From NCBI GenBank assembly GCA_934632155.1, contig CAKTXZ010000009.1, forward strand, positions 1-64,000: a stretch of DNA of 64,000 nucleotides, given 5' to 3'. A program made the position numbers and the translations under genes. Under the pieces are notes generated by a model, which was not told the origin of the DNA, did not search any database, and saw only the letters and a list, made by a program, of their open reading frames with translations. Every line of letters begins with the position of its first letter. The stretch's first letter is position 1. Positions 1 to 8,743 of this stretch are shown here, in pieces. Source of the stretch: an uncultured Clostridia bacterium. Its GTDB lineage: Bacteria; Bacillota; Clostridia; Christensenellales; Aristaeellaceae.

Positions 1-617
1 TCCTGATAGCCCTCGGGGTCGATATAGCGCAGCGCCAGATCCTCCAATTCCTGCTTGATGGCGTACACGCCCAGCCGGTGCGCGATGGGCGCGTAGATAT
101 CCAGCGTTTCGTGCGCGATGGCGACCTGCCGCTCCACGGGCTGGAATTTCAGCGTGCGCATGTTATGCAGCCGGTCGGCCAGCTTGATAAGCACCACGCG
201 AATATCCTTGCTCATGGCCAGAATCATCTTGCGCAGCGATTCGGCCTGCTGCTCCTCCCGGTCGGCAAAATCCAGCTTGGACAGCTTGGTTACGCCGTCG
301 ACCAGCTGCGCGACCTCCGCGCCGAATTCATTCTGGACCCGCTGAAGCGTCACCTCCGGGCAATCCTCCACCGTATCGTGCAGCATGCTGGCCGCAATGG
401 TGGGCGGGTCGATCATGAGCTCGGTAATGATGCTGGCCACGTACATCGGATGAACGATATACGGCTCGCCGCTTTTCCGCTTCTGACCTTCGTGCGCCTG
501 CTCCGCAAAATGACAGGCGCGCTCAATCAGATCGCAGCCCTTGCCGTCCGGGTCGCTTTTCCTTACCCTCGCAAGCATCTGCTCCAGCGTCAGGCATTCA
601 TAGGCCGTATATGCCAT
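1..617 (-). CDS. relA: RelA/SpoT-type (p)ppGpp synthetase/hydrolase, N-terminal part
   Basis: Bifunctional stringent-response enzyme that makes and degrades (p)ppGpp in the cytoplasm. Only the first 205 codons lie in the window; the rest runs off the left edge. The visible part is the HD hydrolase domain: an HP pair near residue 56, the LHDTVED metal-binding motif with His80-Asp81, and RLHNMRTL further on, all typical of the Rel family. The start is an ATG at 617, and it overlaps the 3' end of recJ by 20 bases, so the two genes are translationally close and probably co-transcribed. The synthetase, TGS and ACT domains cannot be seen here. Confidence 0.95.
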   Translation of the reverse strand, partial: MAYTAYECLTLEQMLARVRKSDPDGKGCDLIERACHFAEQAHEGQKRKSGEPYIVHPMYVASIITELMIDPPTIAASMLHDTVEDCPEVTLQRVQNEFGAEVAQLVDGVTKLSKLDFADREEQQAESLRKMILAMSKDIRVVLIKLADRLHNMRTLKFQPVERQVAIAHETLDIYAPIAHRLGVYAIKQELEDLALRYIDPEGYQ

Positions 618-2895
618 GGTCTTCCTCCTTTAATTCCCATGCCAGCCGATAAAAGGGGCTTTCGGACGGATCGCACCGCCGCAGCGGCAAAAGCGACGCC
701 AAAAACGGCGCGGGACGCACCGAAATCAAGCCGATTTGAGAAAGCGTAATAAGCGCGAAGACGGCCTGCGGCAGCGAGACGCGCATGGCCTCCGCAACCG
801 CCCGTACGTCGCGATGTCCGCCCGCCCGCAAAGCGACATACGCCGCGCGCAGGCGTTCCTTGTCAAGGCGCATGCGGGAAAGCAGCGCGCGCATCGGCAA
901 GGATACCGGCATGGCCGTCAGCGCCGCGCCAGCGGACGTTTCGCCCAAATCACCGTCGCATAATACCACATGGCGGTAACTTTCGCAAGCCTCCCGCGCC
1001 GCGCCGTCAAGCAGCACGCCGTTGTTCGCGCGCGGATCCTCCGCCCGGCGGAAAAAAAACTCCGCTTCGGGATAGCGCGCGCGCATCTCCAGCGCCGTTT
1101 CAAGGCAGCGGCAAATCAGCAGCGTGCCGCGCCCCGCCCGCATCAGCGCGTCGACCTCCGCCGCTGGGGCGGCCGCCGCGTCAGGCTTACCAAGCGTCTC
1201 CCGCAAAAGCGCCAGCGCCGCGTCGTCGTCGCTTCGCGGCAGCGTTTCGGGCATAACCTCCATCGCGAACAAATGGCACTGCGCCGTCAACTTGCCGCGG
1301 AAGGTGTTGAGCGTCGGCGTCATGAGCATCCGGTATCGCCCGCTTGGCGGCCATGCCTGCGCGCCGCCGCCAAAGAAAATTCCCTCGCGCAGCGCGCCGT
1401 CCTGCTGAAAAAGGCACCGAAGGTGCTTCCCGTCCGTCCCCACGGGCCGAAGCGACAGCGCCTCCGCCCCGCGGCAAAGAAAGCGCGGCGCAGGGTTGCC
1501 CATGCCAAAGGGCTCCAGCCGGGACAGCAGCGCAATCGTTTCCTCCGTCACCTCCGCCAGCGTCATTTCGCCGTCGCAGGGCAGCACGGGCACGATGGGC
1601 TTGCCGCCCGTCTGCGCCGCCACAGCGCGCGAAAAACGCTCCGCAAAGGCCGGAATATTCGCCGTCGCGATGGTCAGCCCCGCCGCCTGCCGATGACCGC
1701 CAAAACGCAAAAAGAGGTCGGCGCATTCGCTCAGCGCGCGATAAAGATCCACATCGCCCGCGCTGCGGGCGCTGCCCACCGCCTGTTCGCCCTCAACCGC
1801 CAGCGCCACCGTGGGATAGGCGTACTTTTCCGCCAGCCTGCCGGCCGCCAGCCCTACCACGCCGCTGTTCCAGCCGGCGCCCGAAACCACCAGTCCATGC
1901 CGCGCGGTCAAATCCATGGCGCGCGCCTGCTCCTCCGCAGCGTCAATCACGGCGTTTTCGGCGTTCTTCCGCGCCTGATTCAGCCCGTCCGCCCGCAGCG
2001 CCAGCGCGCGCGCTTCCTCGGCGTTCTCGGCCTGCAAAAGGCGCAGCGCCGTCATTGCCGATTCCATGCGCCCGCATGCGTTCAGCCGCGGCGCAAGCTG
2101 GAAGGCCGCCTGCTCGCTGCAGACGCTCCCTTCGATTCCGGCGACCTCCATCAGCGCGCGCAGCCCGGCGCGCCGCGTCGCCGACAGCCCCTCCAGCCCG
2201 AGCGCCACCAGCGTGCGGTTTTCGCCCAGCAGCGGCACCATATCCGCCACCGTCGCCAGCGCCGCCAGCTCTATCAGGCTCTCCGCGCGCTCGCCGACGA
2301 GCGCCAGCGCCAGCTTCCACGCCACCCCCGCGCCGCACAGGTACGGAAACGGATACCCGCCCAGCAGCGGCGATACCAGCGCGTCGGCCTGCGGCAGCTT
2401 CTCGCCGGGCTGGTGATGGTCGGTAATAATCACGCGCATCCCGGCCGCCTTGGCCGCCGCCGTCTCGGACACGGCGGTAATGCCGCAGTCCACCGTCAGC
2501 AGCACGCCGTATTCGCCCGCCAAACGCTCAACCGCCGCCAGATTCAGGCCGTAGCCCTCCTGATGCCGGTCGGGAATGTAGGGCGCGGCACGCAGGCCGA
2601 ACATGCGCAGCGCATCCAGCATGATGGCCGTTGCGCTCACGCCGTCCACGTCATAGTCGCCGTACACCGCGACCGCCGTCTTTTCCGCGCGCGCCTGCGC
2701 CAGAACCGCAGCCGCTTCCGTTATGCCCGGCAGCGCCGCGGGCGGCAAAAGCTGCTCCCGCGACGGATGCAGAAACGCCTGCGCCGCCTCCGGCGTATCC
2801 ACGCCCCGCGCGACCAGCAGCGCCGCCATCCAGCGCGGCAGCTCCGGCAGCATATCCGCCGCCGGCTGCGCGCTCTGCATCCCGATTCTGAGCAT
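598..2895 (-). CDS. recJ: Single-stranded-DNA exonuclease RecJ
   Basis: 5'-3' single-strand DNA exonuclease of recombination and mismatch repair. The DHH-family motifs are in order: DYDVDG at about residues 80-85, TVDCGIT near 134-140 and TDHH at 158-161, followed by a DHHA1-type domain, an OB-like region and the long C-terminal extension usual for Firmicutes. At 765 residues it has the family length. I chose the ATG at 2895 because GGAGGGG lies 4-5 bases upstream; an in-frame start 14 codons earlier lacks such a site. It lies downstream of the SecD-like gene and overlaps relA by 20 bases. The apt gene often found between recJ and relA is absent. Confidence 0.95.
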   Translation of the reverse strand: MLRIGMQSAQPAADMLPELPRWMAALLVARGVDTPEAAQAFLHPSREQLLPPAALPGITEAAAVLAQARAEKTAVAVYGDYDVDGVSATAIMLDALRMFGLRAAPYIPDRHQEGYGLNLAAVERLAGEYGVLLTVDCGITAVSETAAAKAAGMRVIITDHHQPGEKLPQADALVSPLLGGYPFPYLCGAGVAWKLALALVGERAESLIELAALATVADMVPLLGENRTLVALGLEGLSATRRAGLRALMEVAGIEGSVCSEQAAFQLAPRLNACGRMESAMTALRLLQAENAEEARALALRADGLNQARKNAENAVIDAAEEQARAMDLTARHGLVVSGAGWNSGVVGLAAGRLAEKYAYPTVALAVEGEQAVGSARSAGDVDLYRALSECADLFLRFGGHRQAAGLTIATANIPAFAERFSRAVAAQTGGKPIVPVLPCDGEMTLAEVTEETIALLSRLEPFGMGNPAPRFLCRGAEALSLRPVGTDGKHLRCLFQQDGALREGIFFGGGAQAWPPSGRYRMLMTPTLNTFRGKLTAQCHLFAMEVMPETLPRSDDDAALALLRETLGKPDAAAAPAAEVDALMRAGRGTLLICRCLETALEMRARYPEAEFFFRRAEDPRANNGVLLDGAAREACESYRHVVLCDGDLGETSAGAALTAMPVSLPMRALLSRMRLDKERLRAAYVALRAGGHRDVRAVAEAMRVSLPQAVFALITLSQIGLISVRPAPFLASLLPLRRCDPSESPFYRLAWELKEEDHGIYGL

Positions 2896-2957
2896 AAAAC
2901 CCCTCCGAAAGGTAAAAAGCGGGTGCCGATCCTGCAATCGACACCCGTAATCAGCAG

Positions 2958-4232
2958 TTACTTCGTCTTGCCGAACATGGCGGGCTTATTGCTGATCGCC
3001 ATGAAAGCAATCTGGAACAGGCGCATCAGCGGCGCGGCAAAGGCGGCGGCCACCACGCCCGCGGCCAGCGTATAGCCGAACGCCTTGGTCGCGGAGAAGA
3101 TCATCAGCAGCAGCGCGACGACCATCACGCCCGCCATCGCCAGCCATACCTGATGCGCGGCTTTGGCGCAGCCCAGCTTGGTCGCGTTCTTGGGCGCGGA
3201 GCCTTCGCCGATCTGGCGGCTGATCGCCTCGGTGCGGGTAACGGCCACGTACACGGTCAGCACAACGCCCAGCAGCAGCGCAATCAGGCAGCCGATCGTC
3301 AGCGTTACGCGAACCACCGTCGCAAAGAAGAACATTTCCAGCAGCACCGAGCACCAGATCATCAGAATCGCGGAAACGCCCGTAAGCTTGCCCACAATTA
3401 GCAGGTAAATCGCCGCGGCGGCCATCAGCACCGCAGCCGCGACGAGGGCAATCGTCAGCGCGTTGGCGGCGGAGGCGTTGATTTCCCCGGTCTCGCCCGC
3501 CGTCAGGGTGGCGTCAAACGCGCCGGTGTTGAGCAGGAACACCACGTTGGAGATCGTGTTGTAATCCGTGCCCATGCTGACGGTCATTTTGCCGTTGGCG
3601 TACGCCGCCACGGAGGACACGCGCGAGCCGTCGCAGTTGATGGTATAGGTCGTGGTCGACTGCGCGTTCAGAATTTCCTGCGCTTCCTTGGTAAATTCCA
3701 GCGTCAGCACGTACGCCGTGCCGGTGCTGTTATAGCCGGCCGTCGCCTTCTTCACCGAAGCGCCGGTGAGCAGGCTCGTCCCCTCGGCGTTGAGGAATTC
3801 GAAGCGCCCGGGCATGGTGGCCATGGAAAGGATAGAGGTACGGTTTTCGTCCTTCATCCCGCGCAGCTCGACGCGCACCGTGTTATCGCCCGTCGCCTTC
3901 ACGGCGCGATCGGTCTCGACCATGCCGTCCAAGCGCTTGTTCATCGTCGCGACCGCCTGCTGCATGGCGGCGGAAAGCTCCTGCCCCTCGGCGGGGGTAA
4001 CGGTGTATTCGGCATACGTGCCGCCGCCCAGCGTGCGGGAAAGCGGCAGGGACTTAGGCCAATTGGCGCTGCTCACGGGCACCCACGGCAGCAGAATGTT
4101 CACGCCCTCGGCGTCCAGCTTCATGCCGCCCACGGCGATAACGGAAACAAAAATGGTCAGCGCCAGCAGTATCGCCAGCCCGATGAGGCCCTTGCCCCGC
4201 GTAGATAAGGATTTGTGCGTTTTCTTTGCCAT
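2958..4232 (-). CDS. Divergent SecD-like membrane protein
   Basis: A 424-residue membrane protein with the architecture of SecD, the Sec-translocon accessory subunit. It has one N-terminal membrane segment (about 13-35), an extracytoplasmic region with a P1-like beginning (GGGTYAEYTV) and about five C-terminal membrane segments. The start is the ATG at 4232 with GAGGAAGAG upstream. The SecD signature D-x-x-GG is reduced to LGGG, and the membrane motif that normally reads AVDAN has no Asp (the region reads TIGCLIALLLG). No SecF gene or SecF domain follows; recJ does. Position just before recJ-relA matches the usual secDF neighbourhood, which supports the assignment. Function in export is inferred, not shown. 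Confidence 0.7.
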   Translation of the reverse strand: MAKKTHKSLSTRGKGLIGLAILLALTIFVSVIAVGGMKLDAEGVNILLPWVPVSSANWPKSLPLSRTLGGGTYAEYTVTPAEGQELSAAMQQAVATMNKRLDGMVETDRAVKATGDNTVRVELRGMKDENRTSILSMATMPGRFEFLNAEGTSLLTGASVKKATAGYNSTGTAYVLTLEFTKEAQEILNAQSTTTYTINCDGSRVSSVAAYANGKMTVSMGTDYNTISNVVFLLNTGAFDATLTAGETGEINASAANALTIALVAAAVLMAAAAIYLLIVGKLTGVSAILMIWCSVLLEMFFFATVVRVTLTIGCLIALLLGVVLTVYVAVTRTEAISRQIGEGSAPKNATKLGCAKAAHQVWLAMAGVMVVALLLMIFSATKAFGYTLAAGVVAAAFAAPLMRLFQIAFMAISNKPAMFGKTK

Positions 4233-4312
4233 GATGATCTCTTCCTCTCGTTCAGAATACGCTCTCGCAACGCGCGGTCTGCGCGTTATGGCCCGCATGA
4301 TTATGCCGATCC

Positions 4313-4341
4313 ATTATACTATTTCGGCGCTTTTCCGTCAA
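4313..4341 (-). promoter_or_regulatory. Promoter of the SecD-like/recJ/relA operon
   Basis: On the minus strand TTGACG (4341-4336) is followed by a 17-base spacer and TATAAT (4318-4313), about 80 bases before the SecD-like ATG. This is a near-consensus vegetative promoter. Confidence 0.8.
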
Positions 4342-4426
4342 GCTATTCCTGCGCTTGGCGCACGAATACGCGTTTCGCGCGCAGGCGCGGCGCGAAAAGG
4401 GCTTTGAGCCGGCTTTTTCTTCCCGA

Positions 4427-4455
4427 TTGTATTTACAAATAAATCATGTTATAAT
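4427..4455 (+). promoter_or_regulatory. Promoter of the WG-repeat lipoprotein gene
   Basis: TTGTAT, a 17-base spacer and TATAAT stand 35 bases before the ATG at 4490, with AAAGGAAG as ribosome binding site at about 4475-4482. The promoter lies back to back with that of the SecD-like operon. Confidence 0.8.
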
Positions 4456-4489
4456 TTGTATATGAATAATTCTGAAAGGAAGATCGAAC

Positions 4490-6085
4490 ATGACGACTCA
4501 TTTCAAACGCATCCTGGCGCTCCTGCTGGTCATAGCGCTGTGCCTGACGCTGGCGGTCAGCCTGACGGGGTGCGCGCAGAGCGAAGAAGGAAAATACAAG
4601 CACGCGCAAAGCCTTCTGACGCAGGGAGCATATGCGCAGGCGGCGGCGCAGTTTGAGGAAATCAGCAGCTACGAGGACGCAGCCAAGTGCGCGGTCTATT
4701 GCCGCGCGTGGGAGGCCTATGAGCAGGGCAATCTTTCGGACGCTATTACCGCGCTCCATAGCTTGGGCGATTTTAAGGACTGTATCATGGCGGCTCAGTA
4801 TTTTCAGGGCGTGCGCTATGAAGCTGCCGGGGATTATGAAAAGGCGATAGAAGCCTTTGGTAAGAACCCGTTCTATAAGGATAGTAAGGCGCATATCAAA
4901 GCCTGTCAGGAGCTTTGGGAAAAAGAAAAGGAAGAAGCAAGAAAAAAAGCAGCGGAAGAAGCAGAACGCCAGCGGAAAGCAGCAGAGGAAGAAGCAGAAC
5001 GCCAGCGGAAAGCAGCAGAAGAAGAAGCGGAACGCCAGCGGAAGGCTGCGGAAGAAAGAGAACCGCATCGTTTTTCTAATGTTGGAAGGGTAAGCGAAGG
5101 CTTGGTGCCCGTGGAGAAGGACGGGAAATACGGCTTCATTGATATGACCGGGAAAGAGGTCGTCCCGTACCAATATGACGATACCGAGTCTTTCAGCGAA
5201 GGCTTGGCAGTTGTGAGGAAGGACGGGAAATGGGGCTTCATTGATACAACCGGAAGGGATGTCATCCCGTGCCAATATGACGTTGCTTGGCATTTCAGCG
5301 AAGGCTTGGCAGCGGTGAAAAAGGACGGGAAATACGGCTACATTGATACGACCGGGAAGGTAGTCATCCCGTGCCAATATGACGTTGCTTGGTATTTCAG
5401 CGAAGGCTTGGCATCCGTGAAGAATGACAAGAAATGGGGCTACATTGATACGACCGGGAAGGAGGTCGCCCCGTGCCAATATGATGATATCGGGTCTTTC
5501 AGCGAAGGCTTAGCGCCCGTGATGAAGGACGAGAAATGGGGCTTCATTGATACGACCGGAAAGATTGTCATCCCGTGCCAATATGACGATGCCGGATCTT
5601 TCGGCGAAGGCTTAGCGCCCGTGATGAAGGACGGGAAATGGGGCTTCATTGATACGACCGGAAAGGAAGTCATCCCGTGCCAATATGACGTGGCTTGGAA
5701 TTTCAGCGAAGGCTTGGCGCGCGTGGAGAAGGATGAAAAATACGGTTTCATTGATACGACCGGGAAGGAGGTCGCCCCGTGCCAATATGACGATGCCTCT
5801 TGGTCTTTCAGCGAAGGCTTAGCACGCGTGGAAAAAGACGGGAAATGCGGCTTCATCGATACGACAGGAAAGGCAGTCGTCCCGTGCCAATATAGCAGTG
5901 TGTGGGACTTCACGGAAGGCTTAGCGAAGGTGCGGAAGGACAGAAAATACGGCTACATCGATACGACCGGAAAAGAAGTAATTCCCTGCGAATACGACAG
6001 TGCAGCCTACGGCGAGGGATACTTTGTGTTAATCAAAGACGAATACCTGACCATTTGGGACAAGGATTTGAACAGGGTATTCTAA
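4490..6085 (+). CDS. WG-repeat lipoprotein with coiled-coil linker
   Basis: A 531-residue surface lipoprotein. A lipoprotein signal peptide ends at Cys28 (lipobox SLTGC). Residues about 30-150 are helical, with alternating Ala/Tyr-rich pairs like tetratricopeptide repeats. Residues about 150-195 are a charged coiled coil made of an 11-residue unit (RQRKAAEEEAE). From about residue 200 come WG (KWG) repeats of 34 residues of the form GFIDTTGKxVxPCQYDxxxxFSEGLAxVxKDxKW. WG repeats are beta-rich modules of unknown ligand, common in gut anaerobes. The gene has its own promoter and is followed by a hairpin terminator. The function is unknown; an envelope or protein-binding role is inferred. Confidence 0.85.
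   Translation: MTTHFKRILALLLVIALCLTLAVSLTGCAQSEEGKYKHAQSLLTQGAYAQAAAQFEEISSYEDAAKCAVYCRAWEAYEQGNLSDAITALHSLGDFKDCIMAAQYFQGVRYEAAGDYEKAIEAFGKNPFYKDSKAHIKACQELWEKEKEEARKKAAEEAERQRKAAEEEAERQRKAAEEEAERQRKAAEEREPHRFSNVGRVSEGLVPVEKDGKYGFIDMTGKEVVPYQYDDTESFSEGLAVVRKDGKWGFIDTTGRDVIPCQYDVAWHFSEGLAAVKKDGKYGYIDTTGKVVIPCQYDVAWYFSEGLASVKNDKKWGYIDTTGKEVAPCQYDDIGSFSEGLAPVMKDEKWGFIDTTGKIVIPCQYDDAGSFGEGLAPVMKDGKWGFIDTTGKEVIPCQYDVAWNFSEGLARVEKDEKYGFIDTTGKEVAPCQYDDASWSFSEGLARVEKDGKCGFIDTTGKAVVPCQYSSVWDFTEGLAKVRKDRKYGYIDTTGKEVIPCEYDSAAYGEGYFVLIKDEYLTIWDKDLNRVF
4953..5053 (+). repeat. 33-bp coding repeats for a charged coiled coil
   Basis: Three nearly identical 33-base units encode KAAEEEAERQR-type repeats within the WG-repeat lipoprotein. 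They form a predicted coiled-coil spacer between the helical and WG parts. Confidence 0.75.
5132..6040 (+). repeat. 102-bp tandem repeats encoding WG modules
   Basis: Units begin at 5132, 5234, 5336, 5438, 5540, 5642, 5744, 5849 and 5951. All are 102 bases except the seventh, which is 105 bases (one extra codon). Eight units are complete and the ninth is degenerate. The DNA is highly similar between units, so copy number may vary by recombination. Confidence 0.9.
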
Positions 6086-6113
6086 GGCGTTATCCAAGGC
6101 CTATCCAAACAGC

Positions 6114-6138
6114 AGGCCGCCCGATTGGGCGGCCTTTC
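6114..6138 (+). terminator. Hairpin terminator between the WG gene and hemZ
   Basis: A perfect 9-bp GC-rich stem (AGGCCGCCC/GGGCGGCCT) with a GATT loop is followed by TTTCC. It lies between two convergent genes and may act for both. Confidence 0.75.
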
Positions 6139-6233
6139 CTGTCGAAAAAAACCTAGGCAAAAGCGATTGCAGCGTCCCCGCGCGCGTCCCTTGCCGGATT
6201 GCAGGCGCGGCGGCAGCGGAGGCGCTTCCCCGC

Positions 6234-7679
6234 TCACTCCGACGGATACAGCGCGTCCTTGCGCGCCGCCATTTCGTCCGCGCGCGCGATATAATGCGCA
6301 ATATCGCTGACATTGGGCGCGCGCTGAATATAGCCGCCGCCCGGATACACGCGCTTGCTGATTGCGCCCGCGCCGACGGCCAGCACGCTGCCCGTTTCCT
6401 CCATCATATCCACATTATAAAGGCATTCGTGCCCCGGCAGCGCGTAGCCCACGTTTTCCAAATTGCCCGCCATGTACTTCTGGCGGTATAAATAGTAGGG
6501 ACGCATGCCGCGCCTTTGCGCGCTTTCCGCGCCCAGCCGCACCATCTCCTCCACCATCGCGCCGTCGGGCAGGGCGGCCTCCCATAAATGCAGCAGGCTG
6601 GAGCGCTTGATGGACAGCGTGTGCACCGTCAGGCTCTCGGGCGCCATGGCCTCGCTCCACGCCAGCGTCTGCGCAAACATGGAAAGCTCCTCCCCCGGAA
6701 GCCCGGCGATCAAATCCATATTGATATGATGAAACCCCATCGCCCGCGCCAACGCGTAAGCCGCCTCCGTCTGCGCGCGCGTATGCCGCCGCCCGATGCG
6801 CGCCAGCGTTTCGTCGTGCATGGTCTGCGGGTTAATGGAAATCCGTCCTGCGCCCGCCTCCAGAATCACGCTCAGCTTTTCGCGGTCGATCGTGTCCGGC
6901 CGCCCCGCCTCCACCGTAATTTCCCGGCAGGCGCGCAAAAAAGGCCGCGCAGCCGCAAGCGCACGCCGAAGCAGCGGGGCGGGAAGCGCCGTGGGCGTAC
7001 CGCCGCCCATATAAAACGCGCGCGGCGTAAGCCCCGCCCTTTCCACAATACGCAGGGTGCGCGCCGTTTCGCGCTCCAGCGCCTCCACATAGGGCAGCAG
7101 CTGATCGCCCCTGCCCACCTCGCCGCTGAGGAAGGAGCAATACGCGCAGCGCGACACGCAAAAGGGAATGCCCATATACAAATCCACTTCGTCGGCGTGT
7201 GGATGGCTCATATCCTGCTGAACCGTGACAATCTGCCGCAGCAGGCTCGCCTTGTCCTGGCGCACATCAAAGGTGCTTTCCACCGTTTCGGTCGCCTGCT
7301 CCAGCGTTTGCCCGGCGTTCAGGGCGGCGTATACGAGCCGCGTCGGGCGAATGCCCGTCAGCGAGCCCCACGGCGGCGTGCGCCCCGTCGCCGCCTTCAT
7401 CACATCATAAACCGCGCCCTTAAGCTGGCGCTTATGATAACGCTTTTCCTCCAGCGCGTCGCCGCACACGGCCTGAAGCCGCCGCGACGCACCGGCGTAC
7501 GCCCCCTTAATCACTACGCGGCACTCGCGCACGCCGTCGGAGACCGTCTCCGTATGCGTCACCGTCATGTCGCCGCCCGGCGCGTTGACCAGCACCTCCA
7601 CATTGCCCAAGAAAACGCGAAGCACATCCGCCATGTCGTTGGCAAACTGCGGCGCAGGCGTCCAAATGGCTGCAATCAC
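6234..7679 (-). CDS. hemZ: Coproporphyrinogen III dehydrogenase-like radical SAM protein HemZ
   Basis: Radical SAM enzyme of the HemN/HemW/HemZ group, linked to oxygen-independent haem synthesis or a related role. The 481-residue protein has the N-terminal extension of about 160 residues that distinguishes HemZ from HemW, then YMGIPFC with the iron-sulfur motif C-x3-C-x2-C at Cys174, Cys178 and Cys181, GGGTPT, and the downstream INPQT and DLIAGLPGE motifs. Its ATG overlaps the stop of the metallo-hydrolase gene (ATGA), so it is the last gene of a four-gene operon. No other haem-synthesis gene is in the window, so the substrate in this organism is uncertain. Confidence 0.9.
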   Translation of the reverse strand: MIAAIWTPAPQFANDMADVLRVFLGNVEVLVNAPGGDMTVTHTETVSDGVRECRVVIKGAYAGASRRLQAVCGDALEEKRYHKRQLKGAVYDVMKAATGRTPPWGSLTGIRPTRLVYAALNAGQTLEQATETVESTFDVRQDKASLLRQIVTVQQDMSHPHADEVDLYMGIPFCVSRCAYCSFLSGEVGRGDQLLPYVEALERETARTLRIVERAGLTPRAFYMGGGTPTALPAPLLRRALAAARPFLRACREITVEAGRPDTIDREKLSVILEAGAGRISINPQTMHDETLARIGRRHTRAQTEAAYALARAMGFHHINMDLIAGLPGEELSMFAQTLAWSEAMAPESLTVHTLSIKRSSLLHLWEAALPDGAMVEEMVRLGAESAQRRGMRPYYLYRQKYMAGNLENVGYALPGHECLYNVDMMEETGSVLAVGAGAISKRVYPGGGYIQRAPNVSDIAHYIARADEMAARKDALYPSE

Positions 7680-8269
7680 GCCTCTCGCCCCCGTTCCGCA
7701 AAGAGCGTAGTACGCTCGCCGTGGCCGGGATAAACGGTCAGGTTTTCATCATACTTCAGCAGCCGGCGCAGCGACTGCATCAGCGCATGGAAATTTCCGC
7801 CCGGCTGGTCGCAGCGCCCATAGCCGTGCCGGAACAGCGTATCGCCCGCAAACAGCGCGTCGCCGATGCGGTATCCCACGCCGCCGGGCGTGTGCCCGGG
7901 CAGGTGCCACACGCGAATTTCCATGCCCGCGCGCGCGATCACGTCGCCCTCCTGCACAAAATGCGTGGCGGCCGGCCGCGCGGCCGTATCGCCAAAGCGC
8001 GCGCCGACGCTCCATTCCGCGTCCGTGAGCATGATCTCGTCCGCCGGGTGCATATAGATGGGCGCATCCGCAAAGGCGGACAGCGCGCCGGTATGGTCGA
8101 AATGCCCGTGCGTCAGCAGCACGGCCGCCACGCTCCGGCCGCCCAGCGCCGCGCGGATTTTTTCCGCCTGCGCGCCGGGATCAATGACCAGCGCGTCGCG
8201 CCGCCCGGGCTGCGACACGATATAGCAGTTTTCCAAAAGCTCCCCCACCACAACGCGTTCAATGTTCAT
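7676..8269 (-). CDS. MBL-fold metallo-hydrolase (glyoxalase II-like)
   Basis: A 197-residue cytoplasmic metallo-beta-lactamase-fold hydrolase. The metal motif HGHFDH is at about residues 54-59. Further ligands are in LPGHTPGG, the Asp in GDTLF, and the final His in YPGHG. Size and motifs match the short glyoxalase II-like proteins (YqgX type) that often sit between dtd and hemZ in Firmicutes. It starts 9 bases after dtd and overlaps hemZ by 4 bases. A thioester hydrolase activity is the family expectation; the substrate is unknown. Confidence 0.88.
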   Translation of the reverse strand: MNIERVVVGELLENCYIVSQPGRRDALVIDPGAQAEKIRAALGGRSVAAVLLTHGHFDHTGALSAFADAPIYMHPADEIMLTDAEWSVGARFGDTAARPAATHFVQEGDVIARAGMEIRVWHLPGHTPGGVGYRIGDALFAGDTLFRHGYGRCDQPGGNFHALMQSLRRLLKYDENLTVYPGHGERTTLFAERGREA

Positions 8270-8278
8270 AGCTGTTCC

Positions 8279-8728
8279 TCAAAATTGCTTTTTGCTGTCC
8301 AAGAGAATCGTAACCGGCCCGTCGTTGAGGATGTGCACCATCATATGCGTGCGGAAAACGCCCTTTTCAACCGGCACGCCCATGTCGCGCAGCGCGTCGC
8401 ACACGCGCTCATACAGCGCATTCGCCGCCTCGGGCGCTTCCGCCCGGGTAAAGCCCGGCCGGTTTTGCCCGCGCGCATCGCCCAGCAGCGTAAACTGGCT
8501 TACCGCCAGCACGCCGCCGTTCACCTCGCGCACGGAAAGGTTCATTTTGTCCTGCTCATCCTCAAAAATGCGAAGCTTGGCAAGCTTCCCCGCCATGTAC
8601 TGCGCATCCTTTTCGGTATCGCCCGCCTCCACGCCGATCAACGCGCAGATCCCCCGGCCGATATGTCCGGTTTCCGCGCCGTTCACCTCTACATAGGCCT
8701 CCGTTACCCGCTGCACCACGCATCGCAT
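8279..8728 (-). CDS. dtd: D-aminoacyl-tRNA deacylase
   Basis: Removes D-amino acids wrongly attached to tRNA. The 149-residue protein has the two diagnostic motifs, SQFTL at about residues 77-81 and NDGPVT at 135-140, which form the cross-subunit active site of the dimer. It begins 15 bases after the FAD-dehydrogenase gene and is followed at once by the metallo-hydrolase and hemZ. dtd normally follows relA in Firmicutes; here it is in a separate transcription unit upstream of the relA block. Confidence 0.95.
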   Translation of the reverse strand: MRCVVQRVTEAYVEVNGAETGHIGRGICALIGVEAGDTEKDAQYMAGKLAKLRIFEDEQDKMNLSVREVNGGVLAVSQFTLLGDARGQNRPGFTRAEAPEAANALYERVCDALRDMGVPVEKGVFRTHMMVHILNDGPVTILLDSKKQF

Positions 8729-8743
8729 GCGTTTTTCCTCCTT

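Noticed and set aside
970..3075. Long open frame on the plus strand opposite recJ
   Set aside because: Arg/Pro/His-rich, no domain, and fully antisense to recJ with intact motifs; an effect of high GC content.
5132..6040. Regular repeats that might suggest a CRISPR array
   Set aside because: The repeats are in frame, contiguous without unique spacers, and encode WG modules.
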